Shown one piece after another: positions 16,326 through 24,647 of a stretch of DNA of 64,000 nucleotides. The stretch is from Tatumella punctata (GTDB taxonomy: Bacteria; Pseudomonadota; Gammaproteobacteria; Enterobacterales; Enterobacteriaceae): positions 233,906-297,905 of the forward strand of contig NZ_BAAAFW010000050.1 of NCBI RefSeq assembly GCF_039523735.1. Reading direction: 5' to 3'. Below the pieces are notes generated by a model. The model worked only from the letters and a program-made list of their open reading frames with translations, was not told the origin of the DNA and ran no database searches. The stretch's first letter is position 1. Each line of letters opens with the position of its first letter. A program made the translations under genes and the position numbers.

Positions 16326-16351
16326 CAGCCACTGTTTTGCGGCAGTGGCTG
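16326..16351. terminator. hairpin between convergent yjjG and smp
   Basis: Perfect 9-bp stem CAGCCACTG / CAGTGGCTG with an 8-nt loop, right after the yjjG stop codon. No clear T-run follows. Confidence 0.55.
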
Positions 16352-16439
16352 GTCAGGTGCAGATTACTGGTTTCAGTCAGCGCCGGCTGTCCGATAACCT
16401 GACCCGCCGGATATCACAGTACAGATAATGACGGCAGGA

Positions 16440-17153
16440 TTAACGTGAAGCCCGTCGTCTTTTTTTGTTTTTCGCCGCACGCCGTGGTTTGCCGGCGGTT
16501 TTTTTTGCCGGCGGGTTGTCATCGTCTTCCGGCTCAGCCGCGACCGGCTGGCTGGCTGTGAGCAGGAATGGCGACTGCTGCCAGTGGCTGCGCCGGTTTC
16601 TGAGTAATGTCCGGCTGAGCACCAGCCCGATAGCCAGCGAAAGCAGCATCATCAGGCGCAGAATATTGGTGGTGTTATCAACCTGCCGTGACTCGGTGGC
16701 CAGTACATGAGTATCCAGCGTCATTCTCAGAAATCCCTGCGGACCATTTTTTCCCTCTACCGGTTGTACTATCTGGTGATTGAAATAACTGCCAGCCCGC
16801 TGGCCATCAAGTGCCAGACGGTCTCTTACCGGAATTGTTTCCCCACGATGGGCGATAAGTGCTCCGCTGGGATCGTAGACCGAAGCATCGAGTATCCTGC
16901 TGCCGGTAGTCAGTTGCTGTAAAACAGCATCAATCTGGTTTTGACGATTATTACTGTCACCCAGCAGAGGCTGCAGACTAAAAGCCACCTGCCGCGCCAG
17001 AGTATTAGCCAGTTCTTCAACTTGTGTTGACTGAACTTTCTGGCGATTCAGGCTAAACCATGAGGCCCCCTGCATCAGTAATACCAGCAAGGCCAGACAG
17101 GCAAGAGTGATCAGCGTGCGGTGCAGCGTAAACTTTATTTTCTGTTTTGCCAT
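16440..17153 (-). CDS. smp: SMP/YtjB-family membrane protein
   Basis: Inner-membrane protein of unknown function, conserved next to serB. It has one helix near the N terminus (TLITLACLALLVLLMQGAS), a periplasmic domain with SRILDASVYDPSGALIA, a second helix near NTTNILRLMMLLSLAIG, and QQSPFLLTASQPV near the C terminus, all matching E. coli YtjB (214 residues). This version is 237 residues because it ends in an extra Lys/Arg/Ala-rich tail (about 212-237). It is divergent from serB, 118 bp apart. Confidence 0.93.
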   Translation of the reverse strand: MAKQKIKFTLHRTLITLACLALLVLLMQGASWFSLNRQKVQSTQVEELANTLARQVAFSLQPLLGDSNNRQNQIDAVLQQLTTGSRILDASVYDPSGALIAHRGETIPVRDRLALDGQRAGSYFNHQIVQPVEGKNGPQGFLRMTLDTHVLATESRQVDNTTNILRLMMLLSLAIGLVLSRTLLRNRRSHWQQSPFLLTASQPVAAEPEDDDNPPAKKTAGKPRRAAKNKKRRRASR

Positions 17154-17271
17154 GGGCGGCGTGTCTCATTCCTGACGCGAATAATCGTAATGACTTATGG
17201 TTTATGTTGCCAGAATAGCCGCACTCGGGGTAGCCTCTTGCGTGGTTTTGTTGTCCCCTACAGGAGCTCTG

Positions 17272-18246
17272 ATGCCAAACCGTCTTACCTGGTGTGATCT
17301 GCCTGCCGATGTTGCGCAATGGCCGGGTCTGCCTTTATCTCTCAGTGGCGATGAAGTTATGCCGCTGGATTACCGTGCCGGAAGCACTGGCTGGTTACTT
17401 TACGGACAGGGGCTGGATAAACAGCGTCTGACGGATTATCAGCACCGGCTGGGTGCTGCAATGGTTATTGTCAGTGGCTGGACCATTGATGATTTTCAGG
17501 TGATACGCCTTGCCGGCTCCCTGACGCCAAGAGCCAGTAAACTGGCCCATGAGTCTGGTCTGGATGTGGTGCCGCTGGGATCACTTCCGCACCTGAAAAC
17601 CCCCGGTTTGCTGGTCATGGATATGGATTCGACTGCGATCGAGATCGAATGTATTGATGAAATTGCCAAACTGGCAGGCTGTGGTGAACAGGTGGCTGAA
17701 GTCACAGAGCGGGCAATGCGCGGCGAGCTGGACTTCGAAGCCAGTCTGCGGCAGAGGGTTGCCGCTCTGAAAGGCGCTGATGCAACCATCCTGAAACAGG
17801 TCCGTGATGAATTGCCCTTTATGGCGGGTTTGCGTTCGATGGTGGCTGAATTACAGTCTTATGGCTGGAAAGTCGCCATTGCTTCCGGGGGATTCACTTT
17901 TTTTGCCGATTATCTGCGTGACCAGCTGGACTTGGTGGCAGTGGCCGCCAATGAACTGGAAATTTTTGATGGTCGCCTGACCGGCAATGTAACCGGCCCG
18001 GTTGTCGATGCTAAATATAAAGCGGTAACTCTGGAAAAACTGGCCACGCGCTTTGATATACCTAAGCAGCAGACTGTGGCTATCGGTGACGGTGCTAACG
18101 ATTTACTGATGATGAAGGCTGCCGGGCTGGGGATTGCTTACCATGCCAAACCGAAGGTTAATGAGAAAGCCAGTGTCACTATCCATAATGCCTCTCTGAC
18201 CGGAGTACTCTGTATTCTGAGCGGTGGCCTGATCCGTGAACATTAA
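17272..18246 (+). CDS. serB: phosphoserine phosphatase
   Basis: Last step of serine biosynthesis: dephosphorylation of O-phosphoserine. The N-terminal ACT-like domain carries WPGLPLSLSGDEVMPLDY. The HAD domain has the nucleophile motif VMDMDSTAIEIECIDE, ASGGFTFF and VAIGDGANDLLMMKAAGLG. I use ATG 17272 (324 residues; E. coli 322), which has CAGGAG upstream and aligns with the E. coli N terminus. The frame stays open up to 17197 but the extension has no homologous look. It is followed 17 bp later by radA. Confidence 0.97.
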   Translation: MPNRLTWCDLPADVAQWPGLPLSLSGDEVMPLDYRAGSTGWLLYGQGLDKQRLTDYQHRLGAAMVIVSGWTIDDFQVIRLAGSLTPRASKLAHESGLDVVPLGSLPHLKTPGLLVMDMDSTAIEIECIDEIAKLAGCGEQVAEVTERAMRGELDFEASLRQRVAALKGADATILKQVRDELPFMAGLRSMVAELQSYGWKVAIASGGFTFFADYLRDQLDLVAVAANELEIFDGRLTGNVTGPVVDAKYKAVTLEKLATRFDIPKQQTVAIGDGANDLLMMKAAGLGIAYHAKPKVNEKASVTIHNASLTGVLCILSGGLIREH

Positions 18247-18263
18247 TAAGCTGAGGAGTTGTT

Positions 18264-19649
18264 TTGGCCAAAGCGGCGAAACGTGCATACGTTTGTAATG
18301 AATGCGGTGCTGATTACCCGCGCTGGCAGGGGCAATGCAGTGCCTGTCAGGCCTGGAACAGTATTACCGAAGTCCGCATCGCTTCCACGCCTGCGGCTGC
18401 CCGTAATGAGCGGTTATCCGGTTATGCAGGCAGTGCCGGGGTATCGAAGGTTCAGAAACTTTCAGAAATCAGTCTGGAAGCGTTGCCCCGTTTTTCGACC
18501 GGATTTAAAGAGTTCGACCGCGTACTGGGCGGCGGAGTGGTACCAGGCAGTGCAATTCTGATAGGCGGTAATCCGGGCGCGGGTAAATCAACCCTGTTAC
18601 TGCAGACGCTCTGTAAGCTGGGACAACAGATGAAAACCCTGTATGTGACCGGTGAAGAGTCGTTACAGCAGGTCGCTATGCGGGCACATCGGTTAGGTTT
18701 ACCGACCGATAATCTGAATATGCTGTCGGAAACCAGCATTGAACAAATTTGTCAGATCGCCGCAGAGGAAAAACCCCGCCTGATGGTGATTGACTCCATC
18801 CAGGTTATGCATATGGCTGATATCCAGTCATCACCCGGCAGTGTATCTCAGGTGCGTGAAACGGCGGCATTTCTGACACGTTTCGCCAAGATGCATGATG
18901 TGGCGATTATTATGGTCGGGCATGTCACTAAAGACGGGGCACTAGCCGGGCCAAAAGTCCTGGAGCACTGTATCGATTGTTCCGTCTTACTGGATGGTGA
19001 TGCGGACTCCCGTTTCCGTACGCTGCGCAGCCATAAAAACCGTTTCGGTGCGGTTAATGAGCTGGGGGTCTTCGCCATGACCGAACAGGGAATGCGTGAA
19101 GTCAGCAATCCGTCAGCGATTTTCCTGTCACGCGGTGATGAAGTGACGTCGGGCAGTTCGGTGGTGGTGGTCTGGGAAGGTACCCGGCCATTGCTGGTGG
19201 AGATTCAGGCGCTGGTGGATCATTCGATGATGGGTAATCCGCGCAGGGTAGCTGTCGGGCTGGAACAAAACCGGTTAGCTATTCTGTTGGCAGTGCTGCA
19301 TCGCCACGGTGGTTTGCAGATGGCAGACCAGGATGTATTTGTTAACGTGGTTGGGGGCGTAAAAGTCACCGAAACCAGTGCAGACCTGGCACTCTTGCTG
19401 GCAATGGTATCCAGTCTGCGTGACCGGCCACTGCCTCAGGACCTGGTGATCTTTGGTGAGGTCGGTCTGGCCGGAGAAATCCGCCCTGTGCCCAGTGGTC
19501 AGGAGCGTATTTCTGAGGCGGCAAAACATGGGTTTCGTCGTGCTATTGTTCCGTCAGCCAATGCCCCGAAAAAAAAACCGGCAGGTATGACGGTATATAC
19601 CGTGAAAAAACTGGCTGATGCGCTGGATATATTAGAAGATCTGGCGTAG
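18264..19649 (+). CDS. radA: DNA repair protein RadA (Sms), branch-migration ATPase
   Basis: RecA-like helicase that promotes branch migration in recombinational repair. The order is a C4 zinc finger (CNECGADYPRWQGQC, residues about 10-30), Walker A GGNPGAGKST, the RadA-specific KNRFG motif, and a C-terminal Lon-protease-like domain (GGVKVTETSADLALLLA). It is 461 residues (E. coli 460). Translation starts at TTG 18264 behind GAGGAG; TTG GCC AAA gives the conserved MAK start. Likely co-transcribed with serB. Confidence 0.97.
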   Translation: MAKAAKRAYVCNECGADYPRWQGQCSACQAWNSITEVRIASTPAAARNERLSGYAGSAGVSKVQKLSEISLEALPRFSTGFKEFDRVLGGGVVPGSAILIGGNPGAGKSTLLLQTLCKLGQQMKTLYVTGEESLQQVAMRAHRLGLPTDNLNMLSETSIEQICQIAAEEKPRLMVIDSIQVMHMADIQSSPGSVSQVRETAAFLTRFAKMHDVAIIMVGHVTKDGALAGPKVLEHCIDCSVLLDGDADSRFRTLRSHKNRFGAVNELGVFAMTEQGMREVSNPSAIFLSRGDEVTSGSSVVVVWEGTRPLLVEIQALVDHSMMGNPRRVAVGLEQNRLAILLAVLHRHGGLQMADQDVFVNVVGGVKVTETSADLALLLAMVSSLRDRPLPQDLVIFGEVGLAGEIRPVPSGQERISEAAKHGFRRAIVPSANAPKKKPAGMTVYTVKKLADALDILEDLA

Positions 19650-19762
19650 TAGCTGATTCAGCACAGTGTCCGGGGCGTGTTTCCGGTCACTGTCCTTTAT
19701 GACCGGCAGCCCCGCAGAGTCAGCGCCCGGGCTGTTATCCGGCAGATGACCAGAGGCTACTG

Positions 19763-21016
19763 ATGTCGACTTATGACTATCTGAAAAAGGCAATTCGTCA
19801 GCAAGGACATACCCTGCAGCAGGTTGCTGATGCTTGTGATATGACCAAGGGTTACCTGAGTCAGTTGATTAATGCCAAAATTAACAGCCCCAGTGCCCGC
19901 AAACTGGAAGCCCTGCACCGGTTTCTCGGGCTGGAGTTCCCGCGCAGGGAAAAAACCGTCGGGGTAGTGTTTGGTAAGTTTTACCCTTTGCATACCGGAC
20001 ATATTTACCTGATCCAGCGTGCCTGCAGCCAGGTCGATGAACTGCATATTATTATGGGTCATGATGATCCGCGCGATCGTCTGCTGTTTGAAAACAGCGC
20101 TATGTCTGAACAGCCGACGACCAGTGACCGCCTGCGCTGGCTGTTACAGACCTTCAAATATCAGAAAAATATTCGTATTCACTCATTTAACGAAGAGGGC
20201 ATGGAGCCTTATCCTCATGGCTGGGATGTCTGGAGCCAGGGGATGAAGCATTTCCTGGCAGAACATAATATTACACCTGACAAGGTGTATACCAGCGAAG
20301 CGGCCGATGCTCCGATGTTTGAGAAGCACCTCGCCATCCGCGCGGTACTGGTCGATCCGGATCGCTCATTTATGAATATCAGCGGTAAACAAATCCGTCA
20401 GGATCCGTTCCGTTACTGGGAATATATACCGACTGAAGTTAAACCCTTTTTTGTGCGCAAGGTGGCCTTACTGGGCGGTGAGTCAAGCGGGAAATCCACC
20501 CTGGTAAACAAGCTGGCGAATATTTTTAATACCACCAGTGCCTGGGAATATGGCCGTGATTATGTGTTTTCTCATCTCGGGGGCGATGAAATAGCACTGC
20601 AATATTCTGATTACGATAAAATTGCCCTCGGCCAGGCGCAGTATATTGATTTTGCAGTAAAGTATGCCAATAAAGTCGCCTTTATTGATACGGATTTTGT
20701 GACTACTCAGGCTTTCTGTGTGAAATATGAAGGCCGTGAACATCCGTTTGTGCAGGCGATGATCGATGAATACCGGTTCGATCTGGTGATTGTGCTGGAG
20801 AATAATGTGCCCTGGGTAGCCGACGGGCTGCGTAGCCTGGGGAGTTCTGTCGACCGGCGTGAATTCCAGACGATGTTGCTGGAGATGCTGGAAGAGAACG
20901 ATATCCGTTATATCCGGGTAAAAGAAGACGACTATGATTCGCGTTTTCTGCGTTGTATCGAACTGGTAACACATATGCTGGAACATCCGGCAGAGCAGCC
21001 GGCAGACAGGACCTGA
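19763..21016 (+). CDS. nadR: NadR: NAD repressor / NMN adenylyltransferase / ribosylnicotinamide kinase
   Basis: Trifunctional NAD regulator of 417 residues (E. coli 410). The N-terminal helix-turn-helix (LQQVADACDMTKGYLSQLI) represses NAD genes. The middle domain is an NMN adenylyltransferase with GKFYPLHTGHIYLI. The C-terminal P-loop kinase has GGESSGKSTLVNKLA (about residue 237). It follows radA after 113 bp, as in E. coli. A 14-bp stem terminator lies downstream. Confidence 0.98.
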   Translation: MSTYDYLKKAIRQQGHTLQQVADACDMTKGYLSQLINAKINSPSARKLEALHRFLGLEFPRREKTVGVVFGKFYPLHTGHIYLIQRACSQVDELHIIMGHDDPRDRLLFENSAMSEQPTTSDRLRWLLQTFKYQKNIRIHSFNEEGMEPYPHGWDVWSQGMKHFLAEHNITPDKVYTSEAADAPMFEKHLAIRAVLVDPDRSFMNISGKQIRQDPFRYWEYIPTEVKPFFVRKVALLGGESSGKSTLVNKLANIFNTTSAWEYGRDYVFSHLGGDEIALQYSDYDKIALGQAQYIDFAVKYANKVAFIDTDFVTTQAFCVKYEGREHPFVQAMIDEYRFDLVIVLENNVPWVADGLRSLGSSVDRREFQTMLLEMLEENDIRYIRVKEDDYDSRFLRCIELVTHMLEHPAEQPADRT

Positions 21017-21037
21017 TACTCGCGTTATGGCTGACTA

Positions 21038-21070
21038 TCACAAGGCCTCCCCGGCAGGGAGGCCTTGTGA
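21038..21070. terminator. bidirectional hairpin between nadR and ettA
   Basis: Perfect 14-bp stem TCACAAGGCCTCCC / GGGAGGCCTTGTGA with a 5-nt loop, between the convergent genes nadR and ettA. T-runs are short. Confidence 0.7.
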
Positions 21071-21083
21071 TTCAGGCGTCAGA

Positions 21084-22751
21084 TTACTTAGTCATACGCT
21101 TGTATTTGATACGCTTTGGTTCCAGGGCTTCAGCGCCGAGGGTGCGTTTTTTGTACTCTTCATATTCGGTAAAGTTACCTTCGAAGAATGCGACGTTACC
21201 CTCATCCTGGTAGTCGAGGATATGGGTGGCAATTCGGTCAAGAAACCAGCGGTCATGGGAAATGACCATTGCGCAGCCGGGGAACTCCAGCAGGGCATTT
21301 TCCAGGGCGCGCAGTGTTTCCACGTCCAGGTCATTGGTCGGTTCATCCAGTAATAACAGGTTACCGCCGACCTGCAGCAGCTTCGCCAGGTGTAAACGCC
21401 CGCGTTCACCGCCGGATAATTCACCGACTCGTTTCCCCTGGTCAGTGCCTTTGAAATTGAAACGGCCGACGTAGGCACGGCTTGGCATTTCAAAGTTACC
21501 AATTTTCATGATGTCCTGGCCGCCTGAAACTTCTTCCCACACGGTTTTGCTGTTGTCCATGGCATCACGGAACTGGTCAACGGACGCCAGTTTAACGGTT
21601 TCACCCAGTTCAATGCTGCCTGAGTCTGGCTGTTCCTGAGCTGATAACATGCGGAACAGGGTTGATTTACCCGCGCCGTTGGCACCGATAATTCCGACGA
21701 TAGCCCCTTTAGGGACGGAGAAGCTTAAATCATCGATCAGTAAGCGATCGCCGTAACTTTTCGTCAGATGGGAAACTTCCACGACTTTATCGCCCAGACG
21801 TGCTCCCGGCGGGATAAACAGTTCACTGGTTTCGTTACGTTTCTGGTACTCAACACTGTTCAGTTCATCAAAACGCGCCAGTCGGGCTTTACCTTTAGAC
21901 TGGCGTCCTTTGGCGCCCTGGCGTACCCATTCCAGCTCTTTTTCGATCGATTTACGGCGGGCAGCTTCAGAAGACGCTTCCTGTGCCAGGCGTTGATCTT
22001 TTTGTTCCAGCCAGGATGAGTAGTTACCTTCCCATGGAATACCTTCACCGCGGTCAAGCTCGAGGATCCACCCGGCAACATTATCAAGGAAGTAACGGTC
22101 GTGGGTGATAGCCACAACAGTCCCTTCGAAATCGTGCAGGAAGCGCTCCAGCCATGCAACGGACTCGGCATCCAGGTGGTTCGTCGGTTCGTCGAGCAGC
22201 AGCATGTCAGGTTTCTCTAACAGCAGACGACATAAGGCCACACGGCGGCGTTCGCCTCCGGACAGTGTGCCAATTCTGGCATCCCAGTCTGGCAGACGCA
22301 GTGCATCCGCAGCACGTTCTAAATGGGTGTTCAGATTATGGCCGTCATGCGCCTGGATAATTTCTTCCAGCCGTCCCTGTTCTGCCGCCAGTTTATCAAA
22401 ATCAGCTTCAGGCTCTGCGTACAATGCATAGACTTCATCCAGACGCTTCAGAGCACCGACGACTTCAGACATGGCTTCTTCGACGGATTCACGGACACTG
22501 TGTTCCGGGTTCAGCTGAGGCTCCTGGGGAAGATAGCCAATTTTCAGGCCCGGCTGAGGACGGGCTTCACCTTCAATATCAGTATCGATACCGGCCATGA
22601 TGCGCAGCAGGGTGGATTTACCGGCACCGTTAAGTCCCAGAACACCGATTTTTGCGCCCGGGAAAAAACTCAGGGAGATGTTCTTCAGAATATGCCGTTT
22701 TGGCGGGACAACCTTGCCCACGCGATGCATGCTGTAAACGAATTGAGCCAC
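21084..22751 (-). CDS. ettA: energy-dependent translational throttle protein EttA
   Basis: ABC-F ATPase that binds the ribosomal E site and gates entry into elongation according to the ATP/ADP ratio. It is 555 residues, the standard length, and soluble with no membrane domain. There are two ABC modules, with Walker A GLNGAGKSTLLR and GANGAGKSTLFR and signatures LSGGERRRVAL and LSGGERGRLHL. The inter-domain linker includes the P-site tRNA interaction motif region. Start is GTG 22751, giving the conserved MAQFVYSMHRVGKVVPP. Confidence 0.98.
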   Translation of the reverse strand: MAQFVYSMHRVGKVVPPKRHILKNISLSFFPGAKIGVLGLNGAGKSTLLRIMAGIDTDIEGEARPQPGLKIGYLPQEPQLNPEHSVRESVEEAMSEVVGALKRLDEVYALYAEPEADFDKLAAEQGRLEEIIQAHDGHNLNTHLERAADALRLPDWDARIGTLSGGERRRVALCRLLLEKPDMLLLDEPTNHLDAESVAWLERFLHDFEGTVVAITHDRYFLDNVAGWILELDRGEGIPWEGNYSSWLEQKDQRLAQEASSEAARRKSIEKELEWVRQGAKGRQSKGKARLARFDELNSVEYQKRNETSELFIPPGARLGDKVVEVSHLTKSYGDRLLIDDLSFSVPKGAIVGIIGANGAGKSTLFRMLSAQEQPDSGSIELGETVKLASVDQFRDAMDNSKTVWEEVSGGQDIMKIGNFEMPSRAYVGRFNFKGTDQGKRVGELSGGERGRLHLAKLLQVGGNLLLLDEPTNDLDVETLRALENALLEFPGCAMVISHDRWFLDRIATHILDYQDEGNVAFFEGNFTEYEEYKKRTLGAEALEPKRIKYKRMTK

Positions 22752-22848
22752 GAGAATGAGCCTCTTTTAATGCGTATTGATCATAATAATTCAGGGGAGG
22801 AGTGTAGCCTGTTTCTGCCTATAATCACAGACACCCCGCCGGATGTTG

Positions 22849-22876
22849 GCCCGGAAAACTGCCCGGCTTTCCGGGC
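22849..22876 (-). terminator. hairpin downstream of EamA transporter gene
   Basis: Perfect 9-bp stem GCCCGGAAA / TTTCCGGGC, 28 bp beyond the stop codon of the minus-strand exporter gene and before the ettA promoter region. Confidence 0.55.
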
Positions 22877-22903
22877 AGGGCCGTGAACCGGCATTGGCAG
22901 CGG

Positions 22904-23848
22904 TTAGCCTATTGCGGGAGGGATATTGCCTGACGCCGTACGTCGGGACGGTTTTCTGCCGGGCAAACTGATGATGACCAGACAGAGAATAATGAATCCG
23001 ATACCGGCCCAGCCAGTTACCGGCAACCGTTCGCCGACCAGTGTGACCGCCAGCAATGCTGCCACCACCGGTTCTGTCAGCGTCAGGGTGGTGGCGGTAC
23101 TGGCTTTGATACGCGCCAGTCCGTAACCATAGCAAAGGTAGCCAATAAACATGGGGACCAGTGCCATGTAAAGGGCAACACAGGTATTGGTGACTGAAGC
23201 CAGCAACGGAGCCCCGCTAAGCAACAGCACAGGGATCAACAGTAAACCACCGGCACCAAAGGTCGATCCCATTGCCGCACTGGCACTGACACCGTTATTC
23301 ATCATCCGTCGTGCAGACCAGGAATACAGTGCATAAGTCAGCCCGGCAAGCAGGCCGAGCAGGATACCGGCCGCTGTTTGCAGACTGTCACCCGCAGCAG
23401 CGGCATTGCCTTCGGCAATACATAACAGCACTATCCCTGCGACACCGGTCACTGCACCGGTGAGCCACTGCCGGCTGAGGGAATGACCGTCAAACCAGTA
23501 TTCAATCAGTGCCGAGAGTAGCGGGGCAGAGCCGATGGAAATCACCGTGCCCGCGGCGACACCGGCATAATGCATGGCAGCATAGAATGCCAGCGGATAG
23601 ACAGCCACAGCCAGGGCACCGGCCAACAGAAAATTGCGGTTTGCAGCCATTTCTTTGCGTCCGGCGAGGATCGTCGGCAGGGCCAGCAGTGCCTGCAACA
23701 GGCCGCCACTGCCCATAGCGACTGAACCAATCGCCAGCGGACTGACACCGGTGGCAAAGGTGGCTGCGGTACCAGTGGTGCCCCATAAGATAGCGGCAAT
23801 AAGGACAGCGATAATGCCTGACACAGGGTGTGGTTTGCTGTGGCTCAC
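22904..23848 (-). CDS. EamA/DMT-family exporter
   Basis: Ten-helix inner-membrane transporter of the drug/metabolite (EamA) superfamily, 314 residues with two EamA repeats. AAILWGTTGTAATF opens the first repeat and GLLAGLTYALYSWSAR the second; ending helices include ASTATTLTLTEPVVAALLAV, a typical EamA motif. Start is GTG 23848, overlapping the TetR stop in a GTGA junction, so the two are translationally coupled. Family members export amino acids or drugs; the substrate here is unknown. The linked repressor suggests induction by the exported compound. Confidence 0.9.
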   Translation of the reverse strand: MSHSKPHPVSGIIAVLIAAILWGTTGTAATFATGVSPLAIGSVAMGSGGLLQALLALPTILAGRKEMAANRNFLLAGALAVAVYPLAFYAAMHYAGVAAGTVISIGSAPLLSALIEYWFDGHSLSRQWLTGAVTGVAGIVLLCIAEGNAAAAGDSLQTAAGILLGLLAGLTYALYSWSARRMMNNGVSASAAMGSTFGAGGLLLIPVLLLSGAPLLASVTNTCVALYMALVPMFIGYLCYGYGLARIKASTATTLTLTEPVVAALLAVTLVGERLPVTGWAGIGFIILCLVIISLPGRKPSRRTASGNIPPAIG

Positions 23849-24423
23849 AGGGCCTCCGTCAGTATTCTGGCCATTTCAGCAGCCTGCTGAACATAGTGGC
23901 TGTTACCTTCCAGTCCGGCCCGTGAGATACTTCCCTCCAGCAAAAATGACAGGTGGCGAGCCAGTAAATCACTGCGCTGATGGTCGGGCGTTAACTGGCT
24001 GAGATGTTGCTTAAGAATATCTTCCACTTGCTGCTTATGTCTGCTGATTGCCTGACGTCCCGCGGATCCGGTCGGCAATTCGGCTGCGGCATTCAGTAAG
24101 CCACAGCCACGAAAGGCGTGTTCATAGTCAAACCCGGCATGATCTGCATAGGCGCTGAAAACCGCCATGACTCCTTCCTGAGGCGAGATGATCTCTGCGG
24201 CTCTGCGCTGGTAAAGATCCAGCCATTGCTGGTGACGGGCAGTGATATAAGCCTCTATCAGTGCGTCTTTCGAACTAAAATTGTTATACAGGCTTTTTTT
24301 CGCTACCCCGGCCCGTTTTACCAGCGCATCAATGCCGGTGGCGGTAATGCCGTAGTTATAGAACAGTACCTGTGCAGCCTTAAGTAATTTATCGCTGGCG
24401 GAGGATATATTGTCCGGAGTCAT
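23845..24423 (-). CDS. TetR-family transcriptional regulator
   Basis: A 192-residue repressor. The N-terminal helix-turn-helix lies at about residues 31-52 (TGIDALVKRAGVAKKSLYNNF), with a ligand-binding helical domain behind it. FRGCGLLNAAAEL in the sensor domain is common among TetR proteins of the AcrR/YdeS-like group. It is first in a two-gene operon with the EamA exporter. The inverted repeat TAGGTA-N8-TACCTA 27 bp upstream is the probable operator for autoregulation. Inducer unknown. Confidence 0.9.
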   Translation of the reverse strand: MTPDNISSASDKLLKAAQVLFYNYGITATGIDALVKRAGVAKKSLYNNFSSKDALIEAYITARHQQWLDLYQRRAAEIISPQEGVMAVFSAYADHAGFDYEHAFRGCGLLNAAAELPTGSAGRQAISRHKQQVEDILKQHLSQLTPDHQRSDLLARHLSFLLEGSISRAGLEGNSHYVQQAAEMARILTEAL

Positions 24424-24449
24424 GTGATTATTGATTCGCTATAGTGAAG

Positions 24450-24469
24450 TAGGTAGACCAGTATACCTA
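24450..24469 (-). promoter_or_regulatory. candidate TetR operator
   Basis: Inverted repeat TAGGTA-N8-TACCTA just upstream of the TetR-EamA operon. The size and spacing suit a TetR dimer. Confidence 0.5.
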
Positions 24470-24647
24470 TCCGTGATGTGCAGATCGATGCTGACGGGAA
24501 AGTGTTTTCCGCCGGACGGGGAGAGACGGCCTTTAAGTCAAGCTGAGTAAATTTTTTACAGATCATAGTCAGTGAGCATTTAACCCGCTAGCATGGACAG
24601 TGGCGGGCGATATATTTACCGGCAGCAGGCGATAAGAGGAGAAACGA

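Noticed and set aside
17197..17271. N-terminal extension of SerB
   Set aside because: ATG 17272 has CAGGAG upstream and matches the conserved SerB start; the extra segment overlaps the promoter gap with smp.
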